From Lepidodermella squamata (lineage: Eukaryota > Gastrotricha): 64,000 nucleotides of DNA. The stretch lies in contig JBLDXI010000033.1 of assembly GCA_047495785.1 (NCBI GenBank), positions 1,302,001 to 1,366,000 on the forward strand, read 5' to 3'. Position numbers and translations under genes: made by a program. The notes beneath the pieces were generated by a model. It was given only the letters and a program-made list of their open reading frames with translations. It was not told where the DNA came from and did not search any database. This document shows positions 1-10,821 of this stretch, piece after piece (position 1 is the first letter of the stretch; every line of letters starts with the position of its first letter).

Positions 1-17
1 TCACTTTGTTTTGAAAG

Positions 18-3000
18 GCCTCAAACGTTCGCTGTGTCGTAATATCGGACGACAATGTACGCTGCCGATCGGTATCAATCGGCTGTCTGTATAGCGAAAG
101 GGCAGTACCCCCCGCAAATTTAGCTTTGTTCGCCAGTGCGCCTGAGTGTACCAACGCTCGGAAGCAATTTTTTGTCATTCAGTCGGCTACGCAATTGACG
201 CGAGACCAAGTGGTTGCGAAATGCACCGAAAATAACGCGAGCATTGCTACAATCAAAACTTGGGACGAACAAGGCGAGTTTCGCCAACTTCTTGCCAGCC
301 AGTCGATTTCTTCCGTTTTTGTTGGCCTCACGCGACCAGCCGGCTTTCCACGTTGGGTTTGGGACGATGGAACTAGACTTAAAGTATTGCCACTGCAGTG
401 GGGAAGCAGTGAGCCAAGCGGAGATGGCGATTGCGCCGAATATTCCGCTTCACCTGACGGTCTATACCTCGGAGATGTTTCTTGTTCGGCTGTCAAATTG
501 TCGGTGGCCTGCGAAATATATGTTCAGCCAGCTGTAAGTTTGATACTTGTAAAAGCTGACTCTAAATTAACTAAATATTCAAACTGAGGATCCTACGTAT
601 ATTTCGCGCATTTAGTCAACTTAGGTATTAATTTGTAAATGTCGCATTTCTTCATTCTAGGTAGAAGCTGCGTCGTCCTATGTCCGATGTCTTGCGAAGT
701 TTAACACTGGTTCGGTAAGCTGCAGGAAGAACTCGACAGGCTGCTACTTCGGCGAGCAGTCTTTTCCAGCTTCCCACGTTTTTCCGTCAGAAGACAGCTG
801 TCTAAATGCACAAAAAACATTGTTTGTACTCGTTGATCCGAAATTTAGCAATTTTGATGCCGCTAGCAGTCTTTGCCGGGCAAATGGCGGTCAGTTGGCA
901 ACAATCAAGAATCAACTGGAGAAAGATGAACTTGAACGTTTGCTGACAGAATTGGGCATCGAATCAGCCTGGATTGGTATTGAAGTTATTTCGTGGGTTG
1001 ACGGTAGCCCCCTGGCGTTACAGTCGTCTTCGTTGCAATGGGCCCCTGGCGAGCCGAATGCCAATAATCTATTTGGTCAATATTTGTTTTTCGACTCGGA
1101 TGGGCAGTATTCCGCCGGTTTCTACCTGAAAAGCGTCAATAGCTCAAATACATCACCGGGCATAGCTTGCGAAACATTTGATCCGAATTATGTCGCCCAC
1201 GCGATAGTAAGTTGTTTTACAGAACTTGTTTTTCATGTTTTAGTGGCTTCAATGGTGCAGAATCTGTTTATTAGATCAATGATTTTAATGAAGATTAGCA
1301 ATCTTTTTGTTATTTGTTGCCTATTTGTTTCCTAGTCTCGTAGCGTTCGATGCGTGCCCAAGTCGTCTGGATTAGTCAAATGTCGTTCGGCTACGGCGGG
1401 ATGTTACGAGAGTGAAAAAAACTTTCCAGCGGGTGTTGTCTATGCAAGCAAGGATGAATGTAACTCGGTTGTCAAGCAAATTTTCATAGTCAAATCGACG
1501 ACACAGATGACGCGTGATGAAGCTGCATCGAAGTGTTTCGAAAATGGCTGGCAAATGGCATCGATCAAGACGTGGGATGAACAAGGCAAATTGAGGCAAC
1601 TGCTCACTAACCAGTCAGTCACTACAGTATTCGTCGGGCTACAGAAAATAGACGGGAAGTGGAAATGGGCCGATGGTTCTGATCTCTCAGCAATTAATCT
1701 TCAGTGGGGCAACAACGAACCGAGCGGAGACGGGGAATGTGGCGAATATTTCACCTTCGGCGCCTCGTCTCCCTTGCCTGCTGGTCTGTATCTTAATGAT
1801 GGAGCATGCTCGGTCACTGAATTGGCCGTTGCGTGTGAAACTTTTGTTCTGCCCACCGCTGCGCCAGTAAGCTTTTTCCCATTCATTTTGCGATGGCTCA
1901 CTAAGATTTGGGCTAGATCAACTAGATTCCTTAGTCATCGTAATTAGAACCGCGAAGAATGATTCTATAGCCCAGATTGAATCGTACACATTTCTTACCC
2001 CTTTCTGATTTTCCAGGTGGGAAGCTACGCGCGATGTGTCGGTGTTCGGAATGATGGCTTGGTCGCCTGCCGCCCGACTTCGCCTGGCTGTTACTTTGGT
2101 GAGACGAATTACGCTAGCTACGATTCGTTTGAAAGCTGTGTGGCCGCGGAGAAACGACTTTTCATCCTAGAGGGTGGTCGAACATGGCTCGACGCGAGCA
2201 ATTTTTGCCAATCTGAAGGCGGCTTTTTGGCGACGATTAAAACACCAGGGGAGCGTTCAGCCATGCTCGAACTGCTCTCGTTGTGGTCGCTCGACCAGGC
2301 TTGGATTGGCTGGTATGACTCTACTTGGGTCGATGGGGCGAAATTCACGCCGTTTCCAAAGCAATTGGGGCCTAATGAGCCGAATGGTGATGGATTGTGC
2401 GGCGAATATTTCATCTATAACGCTGACACCCAGAGGAACTACTCCGCTGGGCTTTATTTGAACGACCTCAATTGCACCTGGTCAGCGCCCGGGGCTGTTT
2501 GTGAAACATTCGGCTCATTGAGAGCTGGAGGACTTCAGGTAAATAAATAAATTATTTTTATCGCTCCATCTCAAAAGTGCTGACGAATAATGGTGCTTTC
2601 ACAAATGCGTCCGACGAGCGTCCGACGTTTTCGGCGCCCGAAGTTTCGTAATAGGCGCCCGAAGTAGCGTAATAGTTGTCCGACGTTTAGATTTCCTTTC
2701 ACATACGCGCGCACTTCGGCCCGCGCCCGAGGTTTAAACAATAGCGCGTCCGACGCGGCGCGCGCACGCACAACAAAGAACGTCGGATCGGAGGCCCCCA
2801 AAACTACCGTCCGAAGTGCGTCCGAACCGAAGCTTGTAGCGCGCACTATTATTACACGCACACCAATAAACGTAAGCGCGCGCGCGGCCATTCGACTGCT
2901 TGACTGACTGTGAAACACTCAAGTCGTCTTGAATTACGACGAGTCATGAAAATGAGTTCCAAATATACCACAAAAGCTTATAAATAAGGCCGGCAAAACC

Positions 3001-6000
3001 GCGCTCGGCGCGGCAAGAAAAAATTGATGATATGCAAATCATGCGTCTCAATCACATAATTTTTCGATGAAATTTAGATTTTTATGATCCGCATCGCATT
3101 TCACGTCTCATTACTTAGTTGAATTCAGCATTAACGCTGAAATGGAAATTTTTTTGCCTGACCCCTGCCACTCGCATGCACGCGCGCTCAAGTGCGTGAC
3201 ACCCAGCAACTTCGGCGACTAAACAATAGAGACTTCGGGCGCCCGACCGCGCGCGCGCGTCCGAAGTGCCACTGATAAAGCTCTCCGACGTTTCGCTTAG
3301 CTCTACCGAAGTTTGCGAGTTGCTAGCCGAAGTTTTCACCGTCGGATGCATTTGTGAAAGCACCATAAGGAAAATGTTTATGTTACCCGTATTTGATCAT
3401 TTTTGACGCCGGATAACAACAATATCCGAGTTTCATCGGTGGACAGCGATGGATATTAGTCCTTCAGGCCAATATTCATCGCGCTATCCACCTATGATAT
3501 CAAACCGGATATTGAATATTATCTCGCCACGCATTCAAGAATCGGATTATAATAAATGGCCTTCGGGCAGATATTTTCCGCTATCCGCTTCAAAGCTCGC
3601 AGATATTGTATAGTATTCTTTATATTCTTTCTAGTACTCGTTCGTGCGATGCGAGAATCCAGCTTCGGGAGAGGTATTATGCTCGCTGCAGCAATTGGGA
3701 TGCATTATCAATGGATATACCCGGCAATTCCCGAATGCAATCTTTACGACCTTGAAAACATGTGAAAATGTCAAGAAGGTGTTCTCCGTGTTGAAATTCT
3801 CACAACCAAAGACGCAAGCCGAGGCCCAGTCTGAGTGCTCTGGCGTTTCCGGTCGACTGGCGACAATAAAATCGTGGGATGAACAAGGCGAGATGCGAGC
3901 CGTGCTCGCTCGAGAGGCAATTACCTCTGCCTGGGTTGGTCTTGTGGGTATCACGAACAATGCGGGCCAAAATTACGGCTGGGTTGATGGTTCTAATTTC
4001 ACTGCCTTACCCTTGCAATGGGGCTCACAAGAGCCTAGTAACAATCAGAATTGTGGCATATACGATTTCTACAACTCGACTTTAACCGGTCTATATCCGG
4101 CTGGTCACTACCTCAATGACGTATCTTGCGACGTCCTTGTTTCCAATGCTGTGTGCGAAACTTACGTCCGACTCACTGTTACAGCGTCGTTTGTAAGTTA
4201 TTTTTTCATATCTAATGGATTACCAAATGACCAAATGAATTAATTTTATTTAACGTCCTCCGTAGGCATGAAAATGTGATTTTTGACACTTCTGAAGATT
4301 TAGCATCAAGATCATCGCTTGAAAATTCGAAATTTCTGAAATATAATTTTGTGCTAAAAGTGTGTTTGTAACAGACTGGCTACGTTCGCTGCATCGATAT
4401 CAGTGGATCAGTTCGTTGCCGCTTGAATACCACAGGATGCTACTTTGGCGAGCAAGCTTATCCACCGTCAACCTATTACGAAACTAGAAGCGACTGTCTT
4501 TCCGCTGTGAAGACAATTTTTGTCGTGGACACTCCTCAATACCGTACTTGGGAAGACGCAAAAGCTTTGTGCGCCGCCAAAGGTGCGCAGCTTGCTACGG
4601 TCAAGACAGCGTCTGATCAAAATGAAGTCCTTTCTTTGCTGTATGCGTGGAGTCTAGCTTCAGCTTGGATTGGCATACGATTCTCAAAATGGACAGACGG
4701 CAGTATTTTTCAAACTCAGCCTAATCAGGTTATCGCTTTACTATTCTTTCTTGTCTTTCGAACCTCACGATTTGAAGACTGCAGAAATTGTTAGTATAAT
4801 GAAAAGTGATGTATCATTAGGTGAAAATCTTTGTTTGAAATTGTAATTGTAATTGTAATAATTGTAACAATTGCTAACTAAAACAGAATTTGTGGGGTCC
4901 CAATGAGCCGGATAACGATGGCGCGTGTGGCGAGTTCAGAGCGTACACGCGTACTGAGAACTGGCTATTCAACTTTTACTTGAATGACGCAGATTGCAAT
5001 GGCCGCTCTCAAGGTGCTTTATGCGAAATCTATGATCCGACCTATCAGCGTCCCTTACCTCCAGTGAGTTAGCCATTTATTCTTTGTTGCAATGGCCATA
5101 ACCTCCAATGTTCACTGCAACTTATTGGCATCCGACTTTCCATTTTTCAACTTATTTTCTGCTGAGATTTCTTATCAATTTTCCAATTTAAAAGAATGGC
5201 TACAAACGCTGCGTCAATCTAGTCGGAGAGGCTACCTGTTTAACGAACTACGCCAGATGTCCAATTTTCACCGTCCCTCTCAGCTATTTGTTCAATTCGG
5301 CTGAAAGCTGCGCAAACGCTGTCAAGACGATGTTTTTCATTCCAACGCAACAAGGCACTGTCGACTGGAATAGAGCTAGTGACCTGTGCACGGGCGAGGG
5401 CGGGCAGCTGGCGAACATCAAAGCGCCTGTTGATCAGATTGCGATACGCCGGCTATTGTCGGCCTGGCGAATCAAGAGTGCGTGGGTTGGCTGGGCGAAC
5501 TCGAAATGGATAGATGGTAGCAATTTTACAGCTCTCGTCCTGCAATGGGGTCCTGGCGAGCCTTCAAATTCGAGCAATTGTGCCCAGTACTCTCGTTTCA
5601 ACATATCCCTAAAAGTAGCACAAGAGTACCCTATATATTTCCTGGCAAACTTGGCTTGTGATGCTAAGCTGACCGATGGAGTTGTCTGCGAAACATACGA
5701 CCCATCGTACGCCTTCTTCCCTCCTCCGGTAAGGGTTTCACAGGAGTTGCCTTGAGCTAAAATAACTACAATTGACTTTTCAGGAGGGCTTCGAACGATG
5801 TCTAGCAACTTCGAGCGGGTCAACTACGTGTCGATCAACGCTAAATGGGTGCCAGTCAAATGGAGAAGAACGCTACCCAGATGACTTGATTTTCCCGACA
5901 TTGCAGCGCTGCGCGAACGCCTCGAAGGAGTTTATCTTAATCACGCAGCAACTGACATGGGACGCAGCGAAAACTGTTTGTTCAGATCAGGGCGGTATGA

Positions 6001-6293
6001 AGCTGGCAACTGCAAAAACGGCGGATGAGCGGCAAGAACTGCGCGATTTCGCTGCCCAAGGCATATCAGTTTGGATAGGCTTGTTCCAGCCGGAAGGAGA
6101 CAGTGATTGGAAGTGGATAGACGGATCGCCATATGACTCTCTCGCCGACCCTTTAACTCCGGGCGTGACAGCAACGGGACCAAGATGCGCCCTCTACAAG
6201 CGTGATAAATCAGACGTCGTTGTGCTCTACGATCAACCCTGCAGCTTGCAGAGCCTCGGTGTTTGCGAGTCCTTTTTCGACGTGTCGACGTGA
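18..6293 (+). CDS. Multi-domain secreted C-type lectin protein, copy A (5'-partial)
   Basis: Exons: 18-533, 661-1206, 1336-1866, 2017-2538, 3635-4192, 4375-4728, 4887-5063, 5195-5728 and 5784-6293 (TGA). All junctions are GT-AG and phase 0; 1415 residues are visible. The 5' part lies off the left edge, because the first exon matches the eleventh exon of copy B. Each exon encodes one unit: a Cys-rich head (pattern RC-x-C-R-x-GC-x-E-x-P-x-C-x-A) then a CLECT domain with the signatures ATIKT, W-x-DGS, LQWG-x-EP and YLND-x-C. Eight CLECT domains are visible; one is split over two exons (4375-4728 and 4887-5063). EPN, EPS or EPD stands at the sugar-binding loop, and the usual WND is mostly LND, so calcium-dependent sugar binding is uncertain. 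Probably a secreted recognition or matrix protein. No transmembrane segment is seen at the end. Confidence 0.85.
2590..3366. mobile_element. MITE-like element with terminal inverted repeats (copy 1)
   Basis: A 777-bp element in the intron between two lectin exons. The left end ATGGTGCTTTCACAAATGC is repeated inverted at the right end (about 3340-3366) with roughly one mismatch over 27 bp. The interior is GC-rich, unlike its AT-rich surroundings, and is full of CCGACG, GCGCCCGAAG and CCGAAGT motifs in both orientations. It has no convincing coding capacity. No clear target-site duplication is visible. It is probably a non-autonomous DNA transposon. Confidence 0.65.
3435..3492. repeat. Imperfect hairpin in lectin intron
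   Basis: The arms at 3435-3457 and 3471-3492 are near inverted copies (GGTGGACAGCGATGGATATT against AATATTCATCGCGCTATCCACC). Flanking CCGGATA motifs on both sides suggest a second short element between the MITE and the next exon. It is repeated in copy B at 20196-20253. Confidence 0.45.
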
Positions 6294-7171
6294 AAACAGT
6301 GCCCATAGCCATTATGGACTCACTTTGCTTTTATAAACCTGCCTGAACACTTTATGCCCATTCAATGATGTGGTGCTTTACTTTATTTTGTGAACTCATA
6401 ATTATTTCCTTGCCATCATACATCCGTTGATTGACGATATTATGTTATTTTTGGTCTTGATTGTGTCGTTGAGCCGTAATTTTCAGAATATGGCTGTGCA
6501 ACGCGTTGAAGCGCGTAATTTCAGAAATATTTTAAAGCTGTGAGAGCTTCAACTACGACAACTGATAAACACTGAAAAGCATGCTTCATTCCTGAAGGCT
6601 AAGCGAAGCTGATTACGGGCTTGATTGGCGTTCGACATCTCAATCAGCTGGGCGAAGTGTCCCAAATTTGCAAAGACAATTTTTAATTTTAATGGAAAAT
6701 GGCGAGCATCTCCAAAATTTCATTTTGCAGCAAAGCAGATCAAGGGTATGGACTGGCTAAAGAATAAGTTGGATAATAAGATAAAGTTTAAGTTACAAGT
6801 ATGCGGTTTTGTTGCATATTTGGGGCACTTTACCCGTCGAGCTATTTGAAGTTTATATTATTATGTATTTTGATTAATTTTGCTTCTTATTTGTCATTTT
6901 TTCTGATTCGTCTTCCGAGCGTTTATGCCCCGAATCGTGTGAAATAAAGCTATGTATTTATTGCTATAAAGAAGAGCTTAATATAACTAGATACACGAGG
7001 TTCTTGCTTGCTTTTTCATTACATAGTTTCAGGATTCTCAAATGTTCATTAAATGTCTGGGTTCACGCAATTCTCATAAAAGCCTGAGTTGTACAATCAG
7101 TACCCAGATGAATTTCACTCGAAAAATGACGTCTAAAATATTGAACACAACTCGGCAATCGGGAAAAAGGT
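6294..7171. other. Non-coding 3' flank of lectin copy A
   Basis: No supported gene. The sequence is homologous, with many differences, to 23076-23840 downstream of copy B, so it belongs to the duplicated unit. AATAAA at 6943-6948 is a possible distal polyadenylation signal. Confidence 0.5.
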
Positions 7172-7560
7172 AAGACTGGCAACACGAAGCCTTGGCCTTC
7201 CAGAGCCGAGAATTGCTTTCGAATGCGTTGGAGGCAAAGCTGCGGGTGATTTAGCTGCAACTCTTGGTTTCGGCGGCGCCTTGGTTACTTATGGCCTGAT
7301 GCCAGCCCATGCAGCTTGACCAGATGAGTGTCATCATGAAAGACCTTCGCGTACTTGGCTTCACACTCAATTCATGGATGGATAACGAGTATAAAGCCAA
7401 GGATTTCGAGAAGTTGCTTGTTAAACTCATTCAGCTATACTCAAGCGGTGCTCTACGCTTGCCTAAGATCAACAAATTTCCAATTGAACAATGGCGCGAT
7501 GCACTGAAACTGGCGACCACTAGCTACTCAAACACCAAAGTTCTACTGCAAATGAATTGA
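7172..7560 (+). pseudogene. Enoyl-reductase (MECR-like) 3' fragment, frameshifted and intron-lacking
   Basis: The fragment matches the C-terminal third of the MECR-like genes in this window. It begins around LPEPRIAFECVGGK, shifts frame and meets TGA near 7318, then continues in another frame as MSVIMKDLRVLGF and SWMDNEYK to a stop at 7558-7560. The intron that intact paralogues carry just before the conserved Trp is absent, so the two parts of the fold are contiguous. There is no N-terminal half. It looks like a retrocopy remnant or a decayed partial duplicate. Confidence 0.7.
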
Positions 7561-7680
7561 AAAAAATATTGCGCACTTTTGATAATAGACTCGTTAATTA
7601 GTTTAGCTCAGCATTGTTTTTCGTGCATATGTCTTTTGGATTCTTTTTCAAGAAGCAATAAAATTATTTTTATTTTACTT

Positions 7681-9482
7681 GAAGAATTATTTTCCTCTCT
7701 TCCGTCGAAATTGATGACGAAATTGTCTTGAAAATATTGCTCAGTCTCTCCGATTCGTATGCCGTCTGTCCTGATGGCCTTCCTACAATTTTCTTTAAAA
7801 AAATGGCACACTCTCTATGTACTCCGCTTGCTCATATCTTCAAATCTTCTCTATCTCACGGTGTCTTACCCGATATCTGGAAAATCGCGTCCGTTAAACC
7901 TATAGCTAAAAAACCGAATTCCAAAAAACCTGTAGACTATCGCCCTATCTCGCTCACCTCCGCTGCATGTCGTGCCTTTGAAAAAATTATTAAAATAAAT
8001 ATTCTTGATTTTTTATTAACTAATTCTATTATTTCTTCGGAGCAACATGGCTTTCTTCTTCGTAAATCTACCGCTTCCCAGATGCTTGAATGCTCTCACG
8101 ATTGGTTTTATGCCATTGAATGCGATGAGTTCGTTGATATAATTTACATAGATTTCGCCAAGGCATTCGATACTGTTTGTCACTCTAAACTTCTTAAAAA
8201 ACTAGCTAGAATAGGCATCAATGGTGATCTCTTAAATTGGATTTCTTCTTATCTCTCAAATCGCTCTCAATTCGTAATAGTAAATAATTCTTCTAGCTCT
8301 CACTCACCGGTTACCAGCGGGGTTCCTCAAGGCTCCGTCCTTGGTCCCTTACTCTTCCTTATCTACATTAATGATATCGTTCCTATTTTACCTGCCGGAG
8401 TTTCGATTAAACTCTTCGCCGATGACTGTAAGCTCTACATTAAATTCTGCTTTAATAACGCTATTTCTTCTTCTTCCAAATTATCATTAGCTCTCGATAA
8501 AATTTTTACTTGGATAAACGACTGGCAACTTAGCCTCTCCATCGACAAGTGTGGTGTCCTTCATCTGGGCCGTAACAATCCTCATTTTTCATATTCTCTT
8601 GGTTCTCATCAACTTCCTACCTGTCACTCGTACAAGGACCTCGGTCTGATCATCGACGACGGTCTCACGTTTCGCCCTCATCTTAGCACTATTGTTACCA
8701 AAGCCTATAACTGCGTTAATGCTATTCTTAGAGCCTTTCATGGCCAGTCGCCTTCCGTTCTCGCCTGGGCTTATCGCGTCTATTCTAGGCCTTTACTTGA
8801 ATACCTACCTTCCATTTGGTCGCCTTACAAAAAATGTGACAAAGAACTTGTTGAAAATGTACAAAAATACTTTACCCGTCGTGCCTTGGGCTTCTCTTCT
8901 CATGATCCTAACCGCCCATCTTATAAACAAAGGCTTTTAATCCTCAAACTAGACTCTTTAGAAAAGCGCCGAATTCTTTTAGATCTGTTTCTTCTGTACA
9001 AAATTTACTACAATGCAGTTGATTCGTCTATTTCTTCTTACATCGAACCCTTGTCTACTAAAACTCGCGGTCATTGTCATCGTCTTAGATATCGTCGACC
9101 TGATGACCGTTATCGCAATGCTACCTCGCCTCTTTTCGCAAATTTTTTTCTTAATCGCGTTCTTCCCATTTGGAACGAATTACCGTCTCATATTTTTCCT
9201 TCTTCTGACAATTTTGATACTAATCTGACATATTTTAAATCAAAAATACGTAAACTTGATTTTTCTAAACACTGCACTCTTACTAATTGATTTTTACTAC
9301 TTCATGCTCTTCAAAACTACATTCTCCCCCTTCAGAACTGTTTTATATCATTACATTACCCGCTATACGGTTCAGAGTTAGTGGCCTGCGTGCCCTTCTG
9401 TTTCCTCGAATTTTGTACCATCATATTTTTTTTCATGAATATATTTTTCGAAATAAAATAATAATAATAATAATAATAATAT
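7681..9482 (+). mobile_element. 5'-truncated LINE retrotransposon
   Basis: The element starts where homology to the copy B flank ends (about 7680). It contains a reverse-transcriptase reading frame and ends in an (AAT)n tail at about 9451-9482. No endonuclease is present, so the 5' part was lost at insertion. An inverted-repeat element begins four bases after the tail. Confidence 0.8.
7728..9290 (+). CDS. LINE reverse transcriptase (partial, N-terminally truncated)
   Basis: An open frame of about 520 codons encodes a non-LTR reverse transcriptase. The order of motifs is CPDGLP, YRPISLTS, YIDFAKAFDTV, GVPQGSVLGPLLFLIYIND and FADD (catalytic Asp pair), followed by thumb and C-terminal regions. 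The general type is CR1/L2/Jockey-like; the clade cannot be fixed by eye. The first codon is not a real start, since coding continues upstream to the truncation point. The frame is free of stops to TGA at about 9290, which suggests a fairly young copy, though it cannot be autonomous without an endonuclease. Confidence 0.85.
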   Translation: MKILLSLSDSYAVCPDGLPTIFFKKMAHSLCTPLAHIFKSSLSHGVLPDIWKIASVKPIAKKPNSKKPVDYRPISLTSAACRAFEKIIKINILDFLLTNSIISSEQHGFLLRKSTASQMLECSHDWFYAIECDEFVDIIYIDFAKAFDTVCHSKLLKKLARIGINGDLLNWISSYLSNRSQFVIVNNSSSSHSPVTSGVPQGSVLGPLLFLIYINDIVPILPAGVSIKLFADDCKLYIKFCFNNAISSSSKLSLALDKIFTWINDWQLSLSIDKCGVLHLGRNNPHFSYSLGSHQLPTCHSYKDLGLIIDDGLTFRPHLSTIVTKAYNCVNAILRAFHGQSPSVLAWAYRVYSRPLLEYLPSIWSPYKKCDKELVENVQKYFTRRALGFSSHDPNRPSYKQRLLILKLDSLEKRRILLDLFLLYKIYYNAVDSSISSYIEPLSTKTRGHCHRLRYRRPDDRYRNATSPLFANFFLNRVLPIWNELPSHIFPSSDNFDTNLTYFKSKIRKLDFSKHCTLTN

Positions 9483-9485
9483 TTT

Positions 9486-10008
9486 GAAGCGGTTTTCACC
9501 AGTCGATAGATCTAGTCTGCGGTAAACTATCCTCCAAATTTCGTTAAAATCGGGTTCGAGAGAAAAATTGCTGATGAATTTTTGAAAAATCCTATTTTTC
9601 CATGCGATGTTGTGGCCTGAGTTGATTGTCTCTTATGCCAGAGGCTTTAAATCCTGAAAAAACACATTGTACTCTCCAAACATGAAGGCTTCATAAAGTT
9701 GGCGCAGATCATTCAAAATATCCCGAAAAATCATTTCGTATCGCGGTTGGTGGATAAGACCTTCTCTGCGTGGGCTCCAAGTCGAATTTCCCTATGAAAT
9801 TCCCACGTTATTGACCTAAATCATTGCTAAAAAAATTTCGATTAAGCCTTTTCATAGGTTGATGCCATCCAACCTAAAATGCCATTTTTAAAGAATGAGA
9901 ATTGTTAATAATTGTTCGTCATCAACCTTTCCTCTCGAACCCGATTCAAACGAAATTTGGAGCAAAATTTACCGCAGACAAGATCTGTCGACTGGTGAAA
10001 ACCGCTTC
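9486..10008. mobile_element. Non-autonomous element with ~80-bp terminal inverted repeats
   Basis: The left end (9486-9563), starting GAAGCGGTTTTCACCAGTCG, recurs inverted at about 9927-10008 with scattered mismatches, sharing TCTGCGGTAAA and AATCGGGTTCGAGAG. The 523-bp unit has no coding potential. It starts at the tail of the preceding LINE. Confidence 0.75.
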
Positions 10009-10792
10009 TAAAAATTTCTCACGGTTTTGAAGTTATTGAAAGAATGCGATGCAGAAAAATATAATAATGATAATAATTAATGCTTAAATATTCGCGCAAA
10101 AAATAAACGCCGATGTTGACAGCCAGTGACTAAGCATTGTACAATATGGTACGAACGGTAGGGATTTTACAACTTTTCTCTCACTAGCAGCGGAAATGAT
10201 TTGTGTTACGGTTCAACTGATAATCATCTGGAGTCTGGAGCTGCTGATGGTATTGTGGTCCATGCTTCTGTATTTGATTGTTTCCACTGTTAGAATCCCT
10301 CAGATTTATTTTTTCCCTGGTCTGCTTTCATTTTTTTCACGCGCCCTATTTTTGCAGAACTTGAACTTTGATACCACGAAACCGGGCCATATTCAGGGCG
10401 TGATTTTCCTACACGACGCAGGGCTGTTTTTAAGGCCAAAAGGTTTTGAATGACTGACACGCGTCCATAAAGAATTTTTTGCCTGTATCACAAAACCTTT
10501 ATAAATTTTTTTCAAACATTCACTTCCTTTCTCACTTCAATTTCAAAAAATTTCCTCTACTTATTCGATTGGATCGATGCATTGAGCTCATCAATATCTC
10601 ATTCCCATTTTGAAATAGCGCCTTCCCATTACCTATTATCACCGGGCTGACTTGATAACCTGCGTGATTCGGAGTCAAAGGCCAATTTAATCAGTACTTT
10701 CAGCAAAAAGAGAAGCAGCTTGACTCATGGTAAAGCAGGCAGATCCAGGCTAAAACATTAGCACACCTTCCTCTTTCCATTGAGGCGTTTTT
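10009..10792. other. Intergenic, upstream of lectin copy B
   Basis: AT-rich sequence with no supported gene. A short open frame at 10196-10453 has no recognisable domain and begins at an arbitrary codon. The final stretch is likely promoter for the lectin gene. Confidence 0.4.
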
Positions 10793-10821
10793 TATTTATA
10801 CAGTTTAGCTAGTTTTTGAAG
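10790..10821 (+). promoter_or_regulatory. Probable core promoter of lectin copy B
   Basis: A TATA-like TTTATTTATACAG lies about 25 bp upstream of the ATG at 10822, which would give a very short 5' UTR. Inferred from position and motif only. Confidence 0.3.

Larger units (their letters stand above)
1337..4493 (+). repeat. Apparently identical block, copy A (partner 18098-21254)
   Basis: From 1337 to 4493 I find no substitution or indel relative to 18098-21254, at a constant offset of 16761. The block spans three complete lectin exons, their introns, a 777-bp transposon-like element and the start of a fourth exon. The first differences are at 1336 (T against G at 18097) and 4494 (C against T at 21255). 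Outside the block the copies differ by substitutions and indels in every exon. Confidence 0.85.

Noticed and set aside
2571-3366. Minus-strand frames of 115 and 83 codons in the lectin intron (also at 19332-20127)
   Set aside because: Arg/Ala/Ser-rich translation of the GC-rich transposon-like element; no domain, and the inverted ends explain the structure.
10196-10453. Short hydrophobic open frame upstream of the lectin gene
   Set aside because: No ATG context, no splice partner and no recognisable domain; typical of AT-rich intergenic DNA.
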